This document shows, in pieces, positions 23,933 through 35,488 of a DNA stretch of 64,000 bases. Position 1 is the first letter of the stretch. Every line of letters begins with the position of its first letter. Where the stretch lies: the NCBI GenBank assembly GCA_008729055.1, contig SDUX01000009.1, positions 690,806 to 754,805 on the forward strand, written 5' to 3'. Made by a program: the position numbers and the translations under genes. Origin of the DNA: Pyropia haitanensis (taxonomy: Eukaryota; Rhodophyta; Bangiophyceae; Bangiales; Bangiaceae). The notes under the pieces are model-generated. The model was not told where the DNA came from. It was given only the letters and a program-made list of their open reading frames with translations, and searched no databases.

Positions 23933-25047
23933 GCGGCGGGGGTGGCGGCGGCGGCGGGGGGAGCGAGGGGGGGGGGGGGGGCGGAGAGGGTGGGCCCAAC
24001 GCGGACGCTGCGGCCCCGGCAGAGGTGGCGGGCGTCGCCGAGGTGAGCCCGCTGCCGGGCCTCCACGCCGTGTCGTTGCCGGCGGCGGTGGCGCAGGTGG
24101 CCGACTGCCTCGCGCACCTGCCGCCGGGGCCGCTGTGCCCATCGTCGCTGGCGTTTGATCCGCACGACGGCGGGCCGCCACCCGCCGGCCGCGGCGGCGG
24201 CGGCGCGGCCGCGGCGGCGGGCGTGCGCCGCCTCTTTGCGCGCCTGCCGCCCGCGGCGGCGGCGGCGCTGTCCCCTGCCGTCGCCTGCGCCGTCGAGTGC
24301 GCGCTGGTGCAGGTGCTCGCGGCGGGCGTGCTGCCGCTGCCCGACGCGGTCGCCGCCCTCGCAGGCGTCTATGGGCCCACCCCCCCGGTGGTGGGCGTCA
24401 ACGCGGTCGTGCCGCGGTCGGCGGTGCCGTCGGCCGCCGCGGCCGGCGGCGGCGGGCTGGGCGGCGCCCGACTGCCGGCGGGGGTGGCGGTGGTCAAGGT
24501 CAAGGTGGGGGCGGCGGCGCCCGCGGCCGACGCGGCGGCGGTCGCGGCGGTGCTCGCCACGCTGCCCGCGCGCGTGCGCGTGCGGCTCGACGCGAACCGC
24601 AGCTGGACAGCGTCCGAGGCGCGCACGTTTGTCACGGCGCTGGCCGCCGCCGCGGGCGGGCCCGCCGGCCTCGGCCGCGTCGAGTATGTGGAGGAGCCGC
24701 TGGTGCCGGCGGCGATGGCTGCGGGCGGCCACGCGGCGGCGGCAGCCGCCTTGACCGCCGACGACGGCGTGTCGCTGCCCTACGCGCTGGACGAGAGCCT
24801 CGTCGGCGACGCCGCGGTCGCGGCCGGCCCCGCGGCGGGCACGCCGCCGTGGCCCGCGGCGGTGGTGCTCAAGCCCGCCGTCGTTGGCGGCCTCGCGCCC
24901 GCGGTGCGGCTCGCGGCGCGGTGGGCGCCCGCCGCGGCGGTGGCGAGCACCTGCTTTGACAGCGCCGTCGGCGTCGCGTGGGCGGCGCTCCTCGCCGCCA
25001 CCCTCGACGCCCGCGCCGCGGCGTCACGGGCGGTGGCGCAGCCGCCC

Positions 25048-25078
<31 letters not shown>

Positions 25079-25416
25079 GCAGCGGCGGCGGCGGCGGACC
25101 CGCCGCACCCGCCCACGGCCTGGGCACGTTTGCGTCGCTGGCCGCCGACGTGGTCACCCCGTCGCTCGGTGCCGCCGCCTGGGCCGCCCCGCAGAGCGCC
25201 CTCGACGTGGGCGTGTGCGCGCAGCTGCTGGCCGACGTGGCCGCCACCGCGCCGGGCGTCGCGGCGGTCGCCGCCGCCGCGGCCGCCGACGGCGTCGCCG
25301 CCACCACCGCCCCCAATGACGGGCGGCCGTCCCCACCTGGACCGCCGCCGCGACCGCCGCGGTTTGCGCTGTCCGCCGCGGTCGCGGCGGCGCCGACGCC
25401 GCTCTTTCCCCGCTGA
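22725..25416 (+). CDS. MenH-MenC fusion: SHCHC synthase-like hydrolase joined to o-succinylbenzoate synthase
   Basis: Two consecutive enzymes of the o-succinylbenzoate branch of phylloquinone/menaquinone synthesis. N-terminal alpha/beta hydrolase (about 22740-23730): VVLLHGLFGAADDW, nucleophile GYSLGG (S102), acid YGEEDGRY and VGHAVL histidine, as in MenH. C-terminal enolase-superfamily domain (about 23757-25330): ARAYARRFAVPL, EVSPLPGLHAV, VVKVKVG lysines, LDANRSW, YVEEPL, DESL and LKPAVVGG, the metal- and lysine-ligand order of MenC. Two frame changes lie between or at the edge of the domains, at a G9 run (23816-23824) and a G15 run (23967-23981). No clear transit peptide is seen after this start. 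Plant PHYLLO fuses MenF-MenD-MenC-MenH; here the order is MenH then MenC, and MenF/MenD are not adjacent. A genuine single polypeptide is likely but not proven, given the frame breaks. Confidence 0.82.
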
Positions 25417-26137
25417 GCGGCGGCGGTGGGGGCGGGGTCCAACGGCACACGCGGAAGAGGGAAAAAAAAAAAAATGAGGAGCGCGTGCCCCTCGCGGGGC
25501 GGCGCCCCACGCTGCCGCTCGTGATGGCGGCGGCGCCTGGGTGAGGCGGGAGCGCCGCGCCCTGGTGGCCGGACCGACCGCCCCGTCCGCGCCGGGGGGT
25601 GGCGTCACAGACGCGCGTGGCCGCCGGGCCCGTCGCCGCCATGGACCGCACGGCGGTCGGGCCGACCGTCTCCCCCCCCCCGTTCCCGCCCCCCCCCATG
25701 CCCTCACAAAGCTCCTCACGCGCAAGACGTGTCGGAGGGGGGCGGTCATTAGCCGGCCAGGGGGCGCCCCGTCGGGTGCGTGGGCAACGGGCCACCCAAA
25801 CGCACAAGGTGGCGGCCGCGGCGGCGGGCGGCGGCAGCCACGGCGGGGGCACATCCGACGAGCGGCGGCGGCGCTCCCCGACGGCCGCGGCCACAGAGGC
25901 GGCAACGGGACGCGGCCCGACGGCCGCCGCAGCCGAGCACAATGCGCCCTCCTCCCCCCAGACGGCGACCCCCGCGTGCGTCTCACGCCTACAACCCGCC
26001 CCCACCATCCCCGTAGCCACCTGCCCAGCAGCCTCGACACAAATCCGCTCTCCCCCCCCCCCCCGACCGCACCTCCCCAACCTCTCTCTCGCCAATAGCA
26101 CCACCGTCCCCGCCCCCCGCCCCTCCCCCACCCTTCC
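25417..26137. other. Intergenic region between convergent genes
   Basis: About 720 bases between the fusion gene and the minus-strand BUD20 gene. A short poly-A patch lies at 25461-25473 just past the fusion stop; no AATAAA was found. Nothing coding is recognised. Confidence 0.4.
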
Positions 26138-26620
26138 TCACACCATCGCCGCCCCCGCCCCTCGCACCCCATTGTCTGGTGGTGCCATCCCCACCGCCCG
26201 CTCCGCCTCGGCCTGCGAATAAAAGTCGCCCTTGGCGAGCAGCTTGACCCGCCGCCGGTGCGGCTTGCCCGCCGCGTGCGTGTCACGGACGGCCGCCGAC
26301 ACAAAGTGGCGCGCGCACGGGGTGCAGTAAAACTGGCCGAGGCCGGGCAGGTCCACGTCCACGGGCGCGTGCGTCACCGCGGCGGGGGTGGTCGACAGGG
26401 GGGACGGCCCGTCCGCGGCGGTGCCGGCCAGGACCGAGGCGCCGTGCGCCGGCGTCGGCGCCGCCCCGGCCGCAAGGACGGGGCCCGTGCCGGGGAGGGG
26501 GACGGGCGGGTTGGTCGTGGCGGCGAGCAGGTCCTGCGCGATGAGGTCGACGTCCCGCGCGGCGGTGCGGCGCGCGCGGTTGGCCTTGTTGTTGCCCTTG
26601 CGCTTGTTGATGCGGCCCAT
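26138..26620 (-). CDS. BUD20: Bud20/ZNF593-type zinc-finger protein, 60S ribosomal subunit export
   Basis: 160-residue protein. Bud20 (yeast) / ZNF593 (animals) shuttles with pre-60S particles and aids their export from the nucleus. The start MGRINKRKGNNKANRARRT is the basic, family-typical N-terminus; an open frame continues upstream but its peptide is low complexity, so 26620 is chosen. An Ala/Pro-rich insert of about 65 residues follows. The single C2H2 finger is GQFYCTPCARHFVSAAVRD with histidines in THAAGKPH, followed by RRRVKLLAKG, the usual end of the finger. The short C-terminal tail ends with TGA. The insert between leader and finger is longer than in yeast, but the finger and both basic patches are intact. 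Single exon, no frame breaks. Confidence 0.9.
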   Translation of the reverse strand: MGRINKRKGNNKANRARRTAARDVDLIAQDLLAATTNPPVPLPGTGPVLAAGAAPTPAHGASVLAGTAADGPSPLSTTPAAVTHAPVDVDLPGLGQFYCTPCARHFVSAAVRDTHAAGKPHRRRVKLLAKGDFYSQAEAERAVGMAPPDNGVRGAGAAMV

Positions 26621-28224
26621 GGCGCAGCGGTCGGGAAGGCTGGCGAGAAAAAACAAGGAGACGAAGGGGTGCACGGGAGAAGACAAAGGCGACCGAAGGG
26701 GGTCGGTGGGGCAAGGGGGGTGCGGGTGCGAGCGGGCGAGGAGGCTGCGAGCCAGGCGAGACGACGGACGGTCGTGTGCAGAGGGCGACGCCGGCGACGA
26801 CGGCGACACAGCAGCTCTTCCAAGCCCGTACTTCACAGACGTCCCGACCCAAGTCCATCCAGTTGCCATGTCTCACCCAGTGCAATCCCACGTGCGCCAA
26901 GCTGGACGACACCCCAACCGGCAGACCCAACGCCGCTCGCAGCGCACGGATCGAATGGATTTCTCAACGGGGGCTGGCCCACACGCCCCCCACCCCCCCC
27001 CCCCCCCACCCAACCCCCCCGCGCGGACGCTCTCGCGCTCGCCCCCCCCCCGCCGCAGACCGCTGGCGAGAGCCCGCAACCGCCGCCACCCCCCCACCGT
27101 GACCCCGCCGCGGTCCGCCGACGGCGCTTGCGCAACGCGGCGCCGCCGGTCGGCGGCGGCGGCGCGGCCGCGCTGGCCGCCACGCCGCCGCCCGGCGACC
27201 GCCGGCGGGGGCCGGTCCGGGCCACGGATGACGTGGGGGGGGGAAGGGTGGTGGGTGGAGGTGTCGGGGGGGAGGTGCGGGGGGGGGGGGGGGGGGGCGT
27301 GGTTGCACCGGGAGGGGAGCGAGAAGCGGGCGGCGGCGCGCAGGAGGTTCGTCAAGTCATCTCTCCCCCCCCGCGCTCCCCCTCCCGGCCGCCCCCAGCC
27401 ACATCTTTCTCGGTCCCTGGCCGCGCCCCGCCCGCCCGCGCCGTCGTTTCCGGCGTGGCCCGCGGGAGCCACCGCGGCACGTGACGGGGGGCGGCGGTCC
27501 CGCGCGACCGGCGGCGGGGGGGGGGGGGGGCGGCTGCGAAACCCTCAGGGCTCCCGGTGGGAGGCGGCTCGCCACGGCCCCGTGTGGGGCGGGCGGCCCG
27601 TGGTGGAGGGGCGGGGGTGGGGGGGGGGGGGGAAGGGCTGCCCGGCCCGGCGGCTTGCAGCAGCCGTGCGGGGGCGGAGACGCGCCGCCGACGGTGCTGC
27701 CGAGGCCACACCCGCGCCCCGCTCCCGCGGCCTGGTTCCTCCGCGCCCGCTGGCGGCCCGCCGCGACCGCCGCGGCGGCGCGTCTGCGGCTGCGCGGCGC
27801 CGCCGCGTCAGCACCGTCGAGCGGTGGGCGTGGCCGCCGTCAACGCCACCGCCCCCCCTCCCCCCCCCCCCCTGTTGCCCACCACATTCATCCCGACCGT
27901 GCACCCCGCTTCGTCTTCCCCACCCACCCTGCCCCTCACGGTGTCACCTCGCCGCCACCCGCGGTGGACCGCCACCCCTTGCTCCGTGGGAGTGCGCGCC
28001 TGCCGTCTCCTCCTTCCCCGCTCTTCCCATCTACTCTCACTCTCCGCCTCCCGCCCCCACACTAGTTTGCTTCCACCACCAGGCCGGCCCGGCAGGGGGT
28101 CTTTCCACGAGTGTGTTCCCCGTCTTTGTTGGTCCGCGTCTGTCTGCCGCTGCGCGGCCGAGCGCGTGGGCGAGGGCGGGGGGAGGAAAAGGAGGAGGAG
28201 GAGGGGGGGGGGGGGTGGGGAGGC
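26621..28224. other. Stretch without a supported gene
   Basis: 1.6 kb between two divergent genes (BUD20 and the MYB gene), so it should hold both promoters. It contains C runs (26990-27005, 27850-27870) and G runs (27281-27297, 27515-27530). A long plus-strand frame (26388-28298) is low-complexity. No TATA-like element is obvious. Confidence 0.4.
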
Positions 28225-28884
28225 ATGGCGCGGCTTCCGGCGAGCTCCCGCCGCCGCGCCCGCGGTGGTGGTGGCGGCGGTGGCAGTCGCGGCGGTAGCG
28301 GTGGCGGCGGCGGCTGCAGCCTCGACATCCTGTGTGCGGCGGCGGCGGTGCTCGCGTCGCGGGACGGGGCGGCGCCGGCGGGGGGGGTGGGCGCCCGCGA
28401 CGGCGGCGACAGCAGCGGCGGCGGCGGCGACGGCGCCAACGGCGACAGCAGCGGCTGTGACGGTGGCACCGACCGGCTGCGGCCATCGCCGCGGCCGCTG
28501 CCGCCGCGGGCGGTCGCTGGCTCCTCTGGCGGCGCGCGGGTGGGCGGCGGCGCCGCCCACCCGACGAGCGTGCCGACGCTCACCCACGATGGGGGGTGGC
28601 CGCCACCTCTGCCGCCACCGCCGCTGGCGCCACCGCCGGCGGCGGCTGCCGGCGGCGCGGGGCGGTTTGCGGCCGACTCGCGCGACGGTACGCCGCGGTT
28701 TGGGGCCGCCACGGCGGCGGCGGTGGTGGCCGACGGCGCGCTGTGGGCGCCGCCGCCGCCCGCGGGGTTACTGCCCCCCGCTGCGGCCCTTCACGCACCC
28801 CAGCCGGCCGCCGGGTGGGGCGGTGGTGGTCCCGGCGGCGGCGGGTCGCCCTTTCCGCCTCCCCCCTCTAGTGGCGGCGGCAGC

Positions 28885-28920
<36 letters not shown>

Positions 28921-29239
28921 ACCGGCGCTGCCACCCCCACGGCGTTTTGGTACGCCCCCCCCCCCGACGGCGGTTGCGCCCCCCCCCGCCGCCGCGCGCC
29001 CCCGCCGGTGGGCGTCAGCCTCGGCGGCGTCAGCGTTTATTCGGACGTTGGCGCCGCCGCCGCAGCGCACGCAGAGGCCACCGCCGCCGCCGCATACGCG
29101 GCGCACATGGGGGCGGGGGGGGGGGGGGGGTGGCCGCCACCCGCCGCGGTCGCGCCGCACCCGTCCCCGCGCCTCGTCCCGTACTCGCCGCGGTCCTTGG
29201 GGGGGGGCGCGCCGCGATACGGTGGCAGCGGCGGCATCG

Positions 29240-29270
<31 letters not shown>

Positions 29271-29324
29271 CGGCCGCCGCCCCTGTTCGGCCCCGATTGC
29301 GGTGCCGGGTGTGGCTGACGATGG

Positions 29325-29361
<37 letters not shown>

Positions 29362-29618
29362 TGCATGATGGGGGATGAGGAGGGGAGGGGGGGGGATGGC
29401 CGCAGCGCCGCGGGCAGTGGGGGTGGCCTGTCGCCTGCGAGTGCCGACGCGAGCTGGATGTCGGGCGGTGCCGGGGGTGGGGGCAGTGGCGGCAGCGGCG
29501 GCGGCGGCGAGCCGTCGCTGGGGGTGGGCAGCGGCGGCCGCTCGTTGCTGGCGTGCCGGCCGGGCGGCGGCGGGGGTACCCCGCAGCGCTCCGCGGCGGT
29601 GGGCGTGTGGCTGCCCGA

Positions 29619-29649
<31 letters not shown>

Positions 29650-31259
29650 CCCGATGTGTCTGGCATAGGCGACGGGTATATGGGGGGCGGCGGCGGCGGC
29701 GGCGGCGGGTGGGGCGTTGCCTACCCGGGCGGCATGTACCAGCACGCCGGCGGCGGTGGCGGCGGCGGCTATGGCGGCGGCGGCATGTACGCGACGGCGT
29801 CGCCCGCGTACGCCTTCCCGTCGCCCATGTACGCGTCGCCGTCGTACGAGTCGGGGTGTGGGGTGCTGGGGGGGGGGGGGGCGGGCGGGCTGTCGTCGCT
29901 CGTCACCCCCACGTCCCTGCTGCCGCCGCCGGGGGGGCTGGCCGCGGATGGCGGCTGGCCGTGCAAGCCGTCGTCGTTGCCGGGTAAGTGCTTGGCGCGC
30001 ACGTGGGGTGGGCAGGTGGGGGGCGGCCTTTGACCCCGAGGGGCCCTGCTTTGGTGGTCTTTGGCTGTTGTACACCCTTGCGCTTGGCATGTGGCTCCAA
30101 CGTGCTTGGCGCGTGCCAGCTGAGATGGCTGGCATGGGCAGGGTGGGTCATGCGGGTGCCGTGGGTGCCGGCACTGGCGTCTGGTTACCGGGACTGTGTC
30201 GTCAGCCACTCGTTTCTTTTTTGTGCGCCATTGCTCATCATCCGTTCTGACGCTGACTCGGACGCTTTGGGGACACTTTTGGTTGCGTTCTCCCCGTTTC
30301 TGGTGCTGCTACTGTTGCTATTTCTGCCTTGTTGACGCCATCTTGCCCCCCCCCCCCCGCCGTTTCGCCCCCCCCCCCCCCCCCCCCCCGTTTGTCTCGC
30401 ATCCCACCTCAGGCAATTACACCTTTGCGGCGGGCCCCCCGCGGCTGCAGCCGTCGGTGGTGCTGCCCGGCATGGGCCTGTCCGCTGCGGCGCAGCCTCC
30501 CTTCCCCCCCGCCCCCCCCCCCCCCCAGCGGCGGCGCCGGCACCGCCAGGCAGCAGCCCCTCCCCCGCCGCCCGCCCGTCGCGCCGCGAAGGCTACACCC
30601 GCTTCTCCCGCGCGGAGGAGGCGGCGCTGTCGGCGGGGGTGCTCGAGTACGGGGCGGGGAGCTGGAAGAAGATCCTCGGCGCGTACCCAGACTTTCACCC
30701 CAAGCGCACGCCGGTGTGCCTCAAGGTGCGTGGCGTGGGGGGAGAGCGGGCTGGTTTTTTTGCTTTTTGCGCTCGCGGGCAGAGGACGTTTTTGGTGCTG
30801 AGCGGGGAGGGGGGTGTCGGGAGGCGCCGATGGTGGCTGCGCCGAGGCCCACCACTGCCGCGAGCGTGGCCGTGCGTCTGTGGGTGGTCGGCGGCGCGGG
30901 GTCGCCCGTCGTGGCTGCTGTCGGCACACGCGATGGCCTTGGGCGTCCCCTGCAGTGGCTGGTGCCTGTGTGCGTGCTCTCTGACACGGACCTTTGTTGC
31001 TGCCGCCTCCCCCTCACGTTCCCCTGTCCCGGTGTTTTCCCCGTATTGACGCCCCCGCGCTGCGCCTCCCCTCTTCTCTCCCGCCCTCACCACCTCCGCG
31101 CCCGCTGGGATGCGCGGCCGCCCCCAGGACAAGTGGCGCAACCTGACCAAGGCGCGCCTGCGGCGGGTGCACTCGATGTCGTCGGGCCTCAGCGTCGCCT
31201 CGTCTGGCGGCGGCGGCGGCGGCGGCGGCTCGGCGGGCCCCCCGTCCGCAACGTCCTGA
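28225..31259 (+). CDS. Glycine-rich protein with C-terminal single MYB (telobox/TRF-type) domain
   Basis: Probable DNA-binding protein. Three exons: 28225-29983, 30413-30725, 31128-31259, all GT-AG (donors GTAAGT and GTGCGT). Exon 1 (586 codons) stays open through many GGC/GCC runs and encodes a Gly/Ala/Pro-rich, presumably disordered region with HAEATAAAAYAAH and many MY/GGG stretches. Exon 2 contains the first MYB helices, GYTRFSRAEEAALSAGVLE then YGAGSWKKIL and TPVCLK; exon 3 begins DKWRNLTKARLRRV, completing the third helix with the DKWRNL signature of telomere-repeat-binding MYBs. A frame change inside exon 2 falls at the C runs 30508-30526, which end in CAG, so a small extra intron or an indel is possible. 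Telomere binding is inference from the DKWRNL motif; a transcription factor is equally likely. Confidence 0.8.
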
Positions 31260-33134
31260 GCCGCGTCCGCCGCGTGCGCGCGGGGGGGACGCGCCGGCCG
31301 CGGCGCCCCCGTGGCGTGTACTGTATATATAGTGTACATTGACAGCATGGCGGGGGTCCCCGGTTTTTTTTTCTCTTCCATTTCCCCCCAAGCTGGATGT
31401 CTACTACCCTGTACGGGGGGCGTGGTGCTTCACTCTGGGTGTGCAGCGACCCCCCCGCCACGAGAGGAATGGGGGCGTGGGGAGAGACTTCTCTTTTCGC
31501 TTCGCCCACGACGTTCCCCCCGCACCGTCCGTCGCCGCGACGGCGGGGGGCACCTGCGTGGGCGTTGGCGTATAAACACAGGGAAAAAAAAAAGAGATCA
31601 GGCACCCCCGTTCCGTCCTCGCACGCCCACCCCCCCAATCGCACGGTGCGGGCCATGCTCGCGCCGGCCAATCCCGCGTTGACGCTGCCGCCCGTTCTGG
31701 TCAGCGTGGCGCGCTGACACGGCCACGTGCAGGGGCGGTGCGCCGTCGCCGGCCGCGCCGCTCGTGCGGTGCCGCCCGTCCGCGCCCCCCTGCAGCTGAC
31801 GCCGCCCTCCATCGCCGTCGCAGACGCCACTTTCCACTAGCGCCGACTTGCCCTCACGCGCCCCCTTCTCCCCATCGCCAACCCCCCCCCCCCTACCGGC
31901 CGACCGTAGGCGGCCTCAGCGGCGGCGTCAGCCCAGACCCGCCGCCGCCGCCGTCACCCGCGCAGCCGCCCGCCTGCAGGGCGGCCCCCTGTCTGGGGCG
32001 GGAGGGAAAAGGAGGAAGGGCGGCGGGGGAGGGGAGCGGCAAAGGCGTGAGCCATGGCCAGCCGCCGCCAACCCAACCGGCCGCCCTCCCGCTGACGCCG
32101 TGCGGCCGTCGACGGCGGCCCGCTGACGAGGTCGCGCCCGCGTGGCTGCCGTTGCAGACGGCGCCGCGAGCGCCCGCCATCCCATCTGCCGCTACCGGCG
32201 CTGTTGAGCGCGCAGCGTAGGGCGGCCGCGCGCGCGGCCCGGCGTCGGGCGGCATCAGCGGACAGGGACGGGGCGGGGGCGGGGAGGAGTGCCGCCGTCC
32301 ACGCGCTGCGCATGGCACGCGGGCGTCTCCTCCTCCCCGTTCCTCTTTCTGTTGTGCGTCTTGGCCCCGTTGGGAACGCCCGCTCGCTCGGATGACAGCG
32401 CATGGCGCAGCGCCCTGCCGCGCGTCTCTGTTTGTCCTGCGGCCACACGGCACTGCGCCCGTGCGGCGGCCCGCCGCCCACGGGGCGGGTCGGCAGGACG
32501 CGGGGAGGGCAGGCACTGTGGGTGCGTGCGGCAGGCTGGGCGTCTGGCAAGCCGGCGCAGGCGGACGGATAGGCCAGACCGCCAGCGGCAGCCGCGGCCG
32601 CGGGGCGGCTACCCCAGGCGGTCGCCCAACCGTCGCCACGGGCGGCTGCCCATTCATGTCAGTTGCCCACGACGCACGCCGCCCGCTGCGCGCGCGGCCA
32701 CACAGCTGCTCGCCTCCCCCTAAAGGACGTTGCGCGGGGTGGAGTGGGGTGCCCCGCGTTGACCGCTGCCGGGTATCGGCTGCGTGCCCATCGCGCCCCC
32801 CCCGCCCGCTCACTCCCTTGCCCCTGTTCATCGGGTGGCGGCAGCGAGTGGCGAGGCCGGGCTTGCCCTGCCGCCGCGTGCGCGCGGCGTCTGCATCTCG
32901 CCGAGGGTACATCATCGTGCGAGGGTGTCCGCGGCGCGGGCGCCGCCGGGTGGAACGCGCCGCCGTCGCTGTCCGTTCCCGCTGGGCAGTGCCGTGCTGG
33001 CCACCCGCTGGCGCTGCCCCCGCTGGCGCGCGTTCAGCCGGCGCCCAGGGAGGTGCACCCCGCCCCCTTCCACACCTATTCTGTCCTTCCCGCCCTCCCC
33101 CTCCTTCCACCCCCTTTCGGGAGGCCCTTCTGCG
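31260..33134. other. Intergenic stretch
   Basis: 1.9 kb. A TGTACTGTATATATAGTGTA patch about 55 bases after the MYB stop may belong to that gene's 3' end. The rest is Pro/Arg-rich chance frames, including a long minus frame 31893-33626 that runs antisense over the next gene's exon 1. The last 70 bases are C/T-rich leader for the next gene. Confidence 0.4.
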
Positions 33135-34105
33135 ATGGCGGCGGTTCGTGTTCGAGCGGCCATCCTCGCGGGGGTGCTGCTGGTGGCCGCCGCCGCCGCC
33201 GTCACGGTTGTGCCAAAGGCCGTCGACGCCCACTCGTCGAGCGTGGAGCCGCTCGAGTACACGTGGTCCAACGCGTGCCGCCGGGGCGGCATCAATGGCA
33301 ACATCAAGTGGTGCCCGGGGCCGTGCCCGCGGGACCCGGTGCGGAAAAACTACAAGCCGCGGACGTACCGTCGTGGGCAGTGGTTCAAGTTTGTCTACTA
33401 CAAAAACAACCATCGGGGTACGTTGCGCACGTGTGTTTCCCTTGCCTCTCTTGATCACCAACGTGTGTTTACTTGCTGTCTCAGGCCCATCCGTTGCACC
33501 TGTGCCGAGGAGCGCTGCTGACGGTTGCCGCCCAGCACGCTCCCGCCTTGGTTGTGTGCGCCCTGCTGTCCGCTTGCCGCATCTGTGGTGCAATCCTATG
33601 TCCCCCTTTTCCGCCCCCCCCTTCACTCGCAGGCGGCATGTTTCGTCTGAGCCTTGTGCCGCTCAAGCGGCGCTTCTCCTCGTGGGCCCACGACAAAAAC
33701 GCCTTTCTCTACTCGTGCTGGGACGCTGGCATGGTCAACTGCCCGTCGCGGAGCTCCCACGCGTGCGGCACGGACCAGCGGGGCAAGCGGTACCAGCAGT
33801 GGGTGCGCCTGCCAACTGTCTTCCCCGACGGTGACTACATCCTCGGGTACACCTGGTGGGGCGGCAGCTGGCAGCAGGGCGACTACTACTCGTGCGCGCG
33901 CATCCGCGTGCGCGGCGGGCAGCTGACAGCGTCCCACCAGCCGGCGTTTACGCGCAGCAGCCGAGGCGGCAAGTGCTGGTCGAGCGCGACCAAGATTGGC
34001 CAGTGCCGCCGCGAGCCGTGCTTCCGGAAGATGGCGTGGCGCACGCCCGCCGCGTTTGACCGCCGCAAGCCAAAGCGGATCTTCCGGTGGGCGGTCAACA
34101 AGTAG
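33135..34105 (+). CDS. Secreted LPMO-like copper monooxygenase candidate with N-terminal histidine
   Basis: 251-residue predicted secreted protein, two exons (33135-33417 and 33633-34105; phase-1 GT-AG intron). Residues 1-32 form a signal peptide with a hydrophobic core (AAILAGVLLVAAAAAV) and a VDA|H cleavage site, which would expose His33 as the mature N-terminus, the copper-ligand feature of lytic polysaccharide monooxygenases. Downstream are NNHRGGMFRLSLVPL, a second histidine in WAHDKNAFLYSCWDAG, CGTDQRGKRYQQWVRLP, PDGDYILGYTWWGG and DYYSCARIRVRGG. This order recalls fungal and oomycete secreted LPMO families (AA16/AA17-like). Many Cys suggest disulfides. The tail is basic (FDRRKPKRIFRWAVNK). 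It could oxidatively cleave matrix polysaccharide; substrate unknown. Stop TAG. I am confident of secretion and the fold family signal, less of activity. Confidence 0.75.
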
Positions 34106-35287
34106 TGGCGGCGCCGCGCCGTGGGTGGCGTCGGCAACGGGCACACGTGGGCGGGGGGGGTTGCCGGTGCGCCTATTTGCCCACAGGTCGGTTGTGGTTG
34201 CTTGGGACGTGGGCTGGAGGTCTGAGGCGGTCGCACATGTGCTTGATGTGGAAAAAACATGACATCTCATCACAAACGCTGGCTGCCCCCACGTGCACCG
34301 CAGTCGCTTCCGCATCTGCCTATAAAGACAATTCAGAGCGTCCTGCGCCTGCGGCAGGCCTTCCACGTCTGGCGGCCATCTCAAAGGAAGAACGAGGGGA
34401 GGCGGATCGGAGAGGAAGAGTGGGGGCTGGCGTTCCGTCTGCCGCGCAAGGGTGAAATGACTGCGTCAGCGACGCAGAACATTTTGGTGCGCCGGACCGC
34501 AGCGCGCAGCGGCGCGCCGACGTTGAACCGCGCGGAGAGTAGGCGTGAAGAGTAGCCGCGTCCTATACCTTTGTGTACCCAACCACACGACGTCAATGGA
34601 GGTCCCTCGTTCAGCCACCGACGCGCGGACGCTGCCGGCTGCCGAGGGTGCGGCGCGCTGTGGTGGCGGGGCGGATGCGCACCGCGGTACCGGCTCTGCC
34701 CGCGGCCTGGGCGCACCTCGCCCGCGATCGAGCATACAGGGACGGTAGCTTCAAGAAATAAGTTAAGCAAAACGCATGGCAGAGGGCGCGGCACGCGCAA
34801 GCGACAAGAGCGAAACAGACGGTGCACCAGACACAGAGAAACATGAAACTGAAGAAAAACCGTGGACAACAGAGAAAAGAGTAAAGGACCGCCGACCGCA
34901 GACGGACGGCGATATACCCCTCCACAATTGACATTGCCCGTTCTGTGGACACGCCCTCGGCGAGGGGTACAAGAGCGGCGATAGCCGGTACGGGCGTGAC
35001 GCGTCGGCCGCCCCACCGCCGCCGTCCTCGTCGGTGAGCCGCCCCCACCCCCGCGTCGAGGGACCGCCGCCCAAACTTTTCACCTACTTTCGAACAGGGA
35101 AGAGAGAAGAATAATTACCCATGTAGTTTCTTCTGTCGGTGCCCGTCCACGGCGGCGGGCCATCGGCGCGTGCAAGTGCGCGGGAATGGGTGTTGCACCT
35201 GTTGCTTGCCCAGACGCCTGACCGCGCCTTGGCCGCCTTGATCCCTGCCGCCCCGGAGGTCAATCCGCAATGCCACGCTCAAGGCCC
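34106..35287. other. Intergenic stretch up to the KDZ element
   Basis: Mixed composition with a lower-GC part at 34740-34930. Open frames on the minus strand (34381-35016) have no recognisable motif. No gene supported. Confidence 0.4.
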
Positions 35288-35341
35288 CACGTGCGGGGCA
35301 GGAACACACCCTCCGAATCCGTCAGATGAAGACTCACTCAG
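35288..35341 (+). repeat. Left terminal inverted repeat of the KDZ element
   Basis: Aligns without gaps to the reverse complement of 45434-45487, 40/54 identical. Key blocks: CACGTG, GCAGGAA, CGAATCCGTCAG, AAGACTC, CAG. Confidence 0.75.
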
Positions 35342-35488
35342 ACCGCAGCGCCAGGGGCCGTGCGGGGCCCTGCTTACACACATGCATCAAATTATAATTG
35401 TTACGGACCGTGCTCAAAATACCGGCGGCGTCCTGGACCTGCATCGGGGGGCCCGTACCTGACGTCCGACAGGCTGTCCGGTATCGTT

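Noticed and set aside
26388..28298. 636-codon plus-strand frame after BUD20
   Set aside because: Antisense to BUD20 at its start and Pro/Arg-rich throughout; no family signal.
31893..33626. 577-codon minus-strand frame over the LPMO-like exon 1
   Set aside because: Low-complexity Arg/Pro/Ala and antisense to a well-supported exon.
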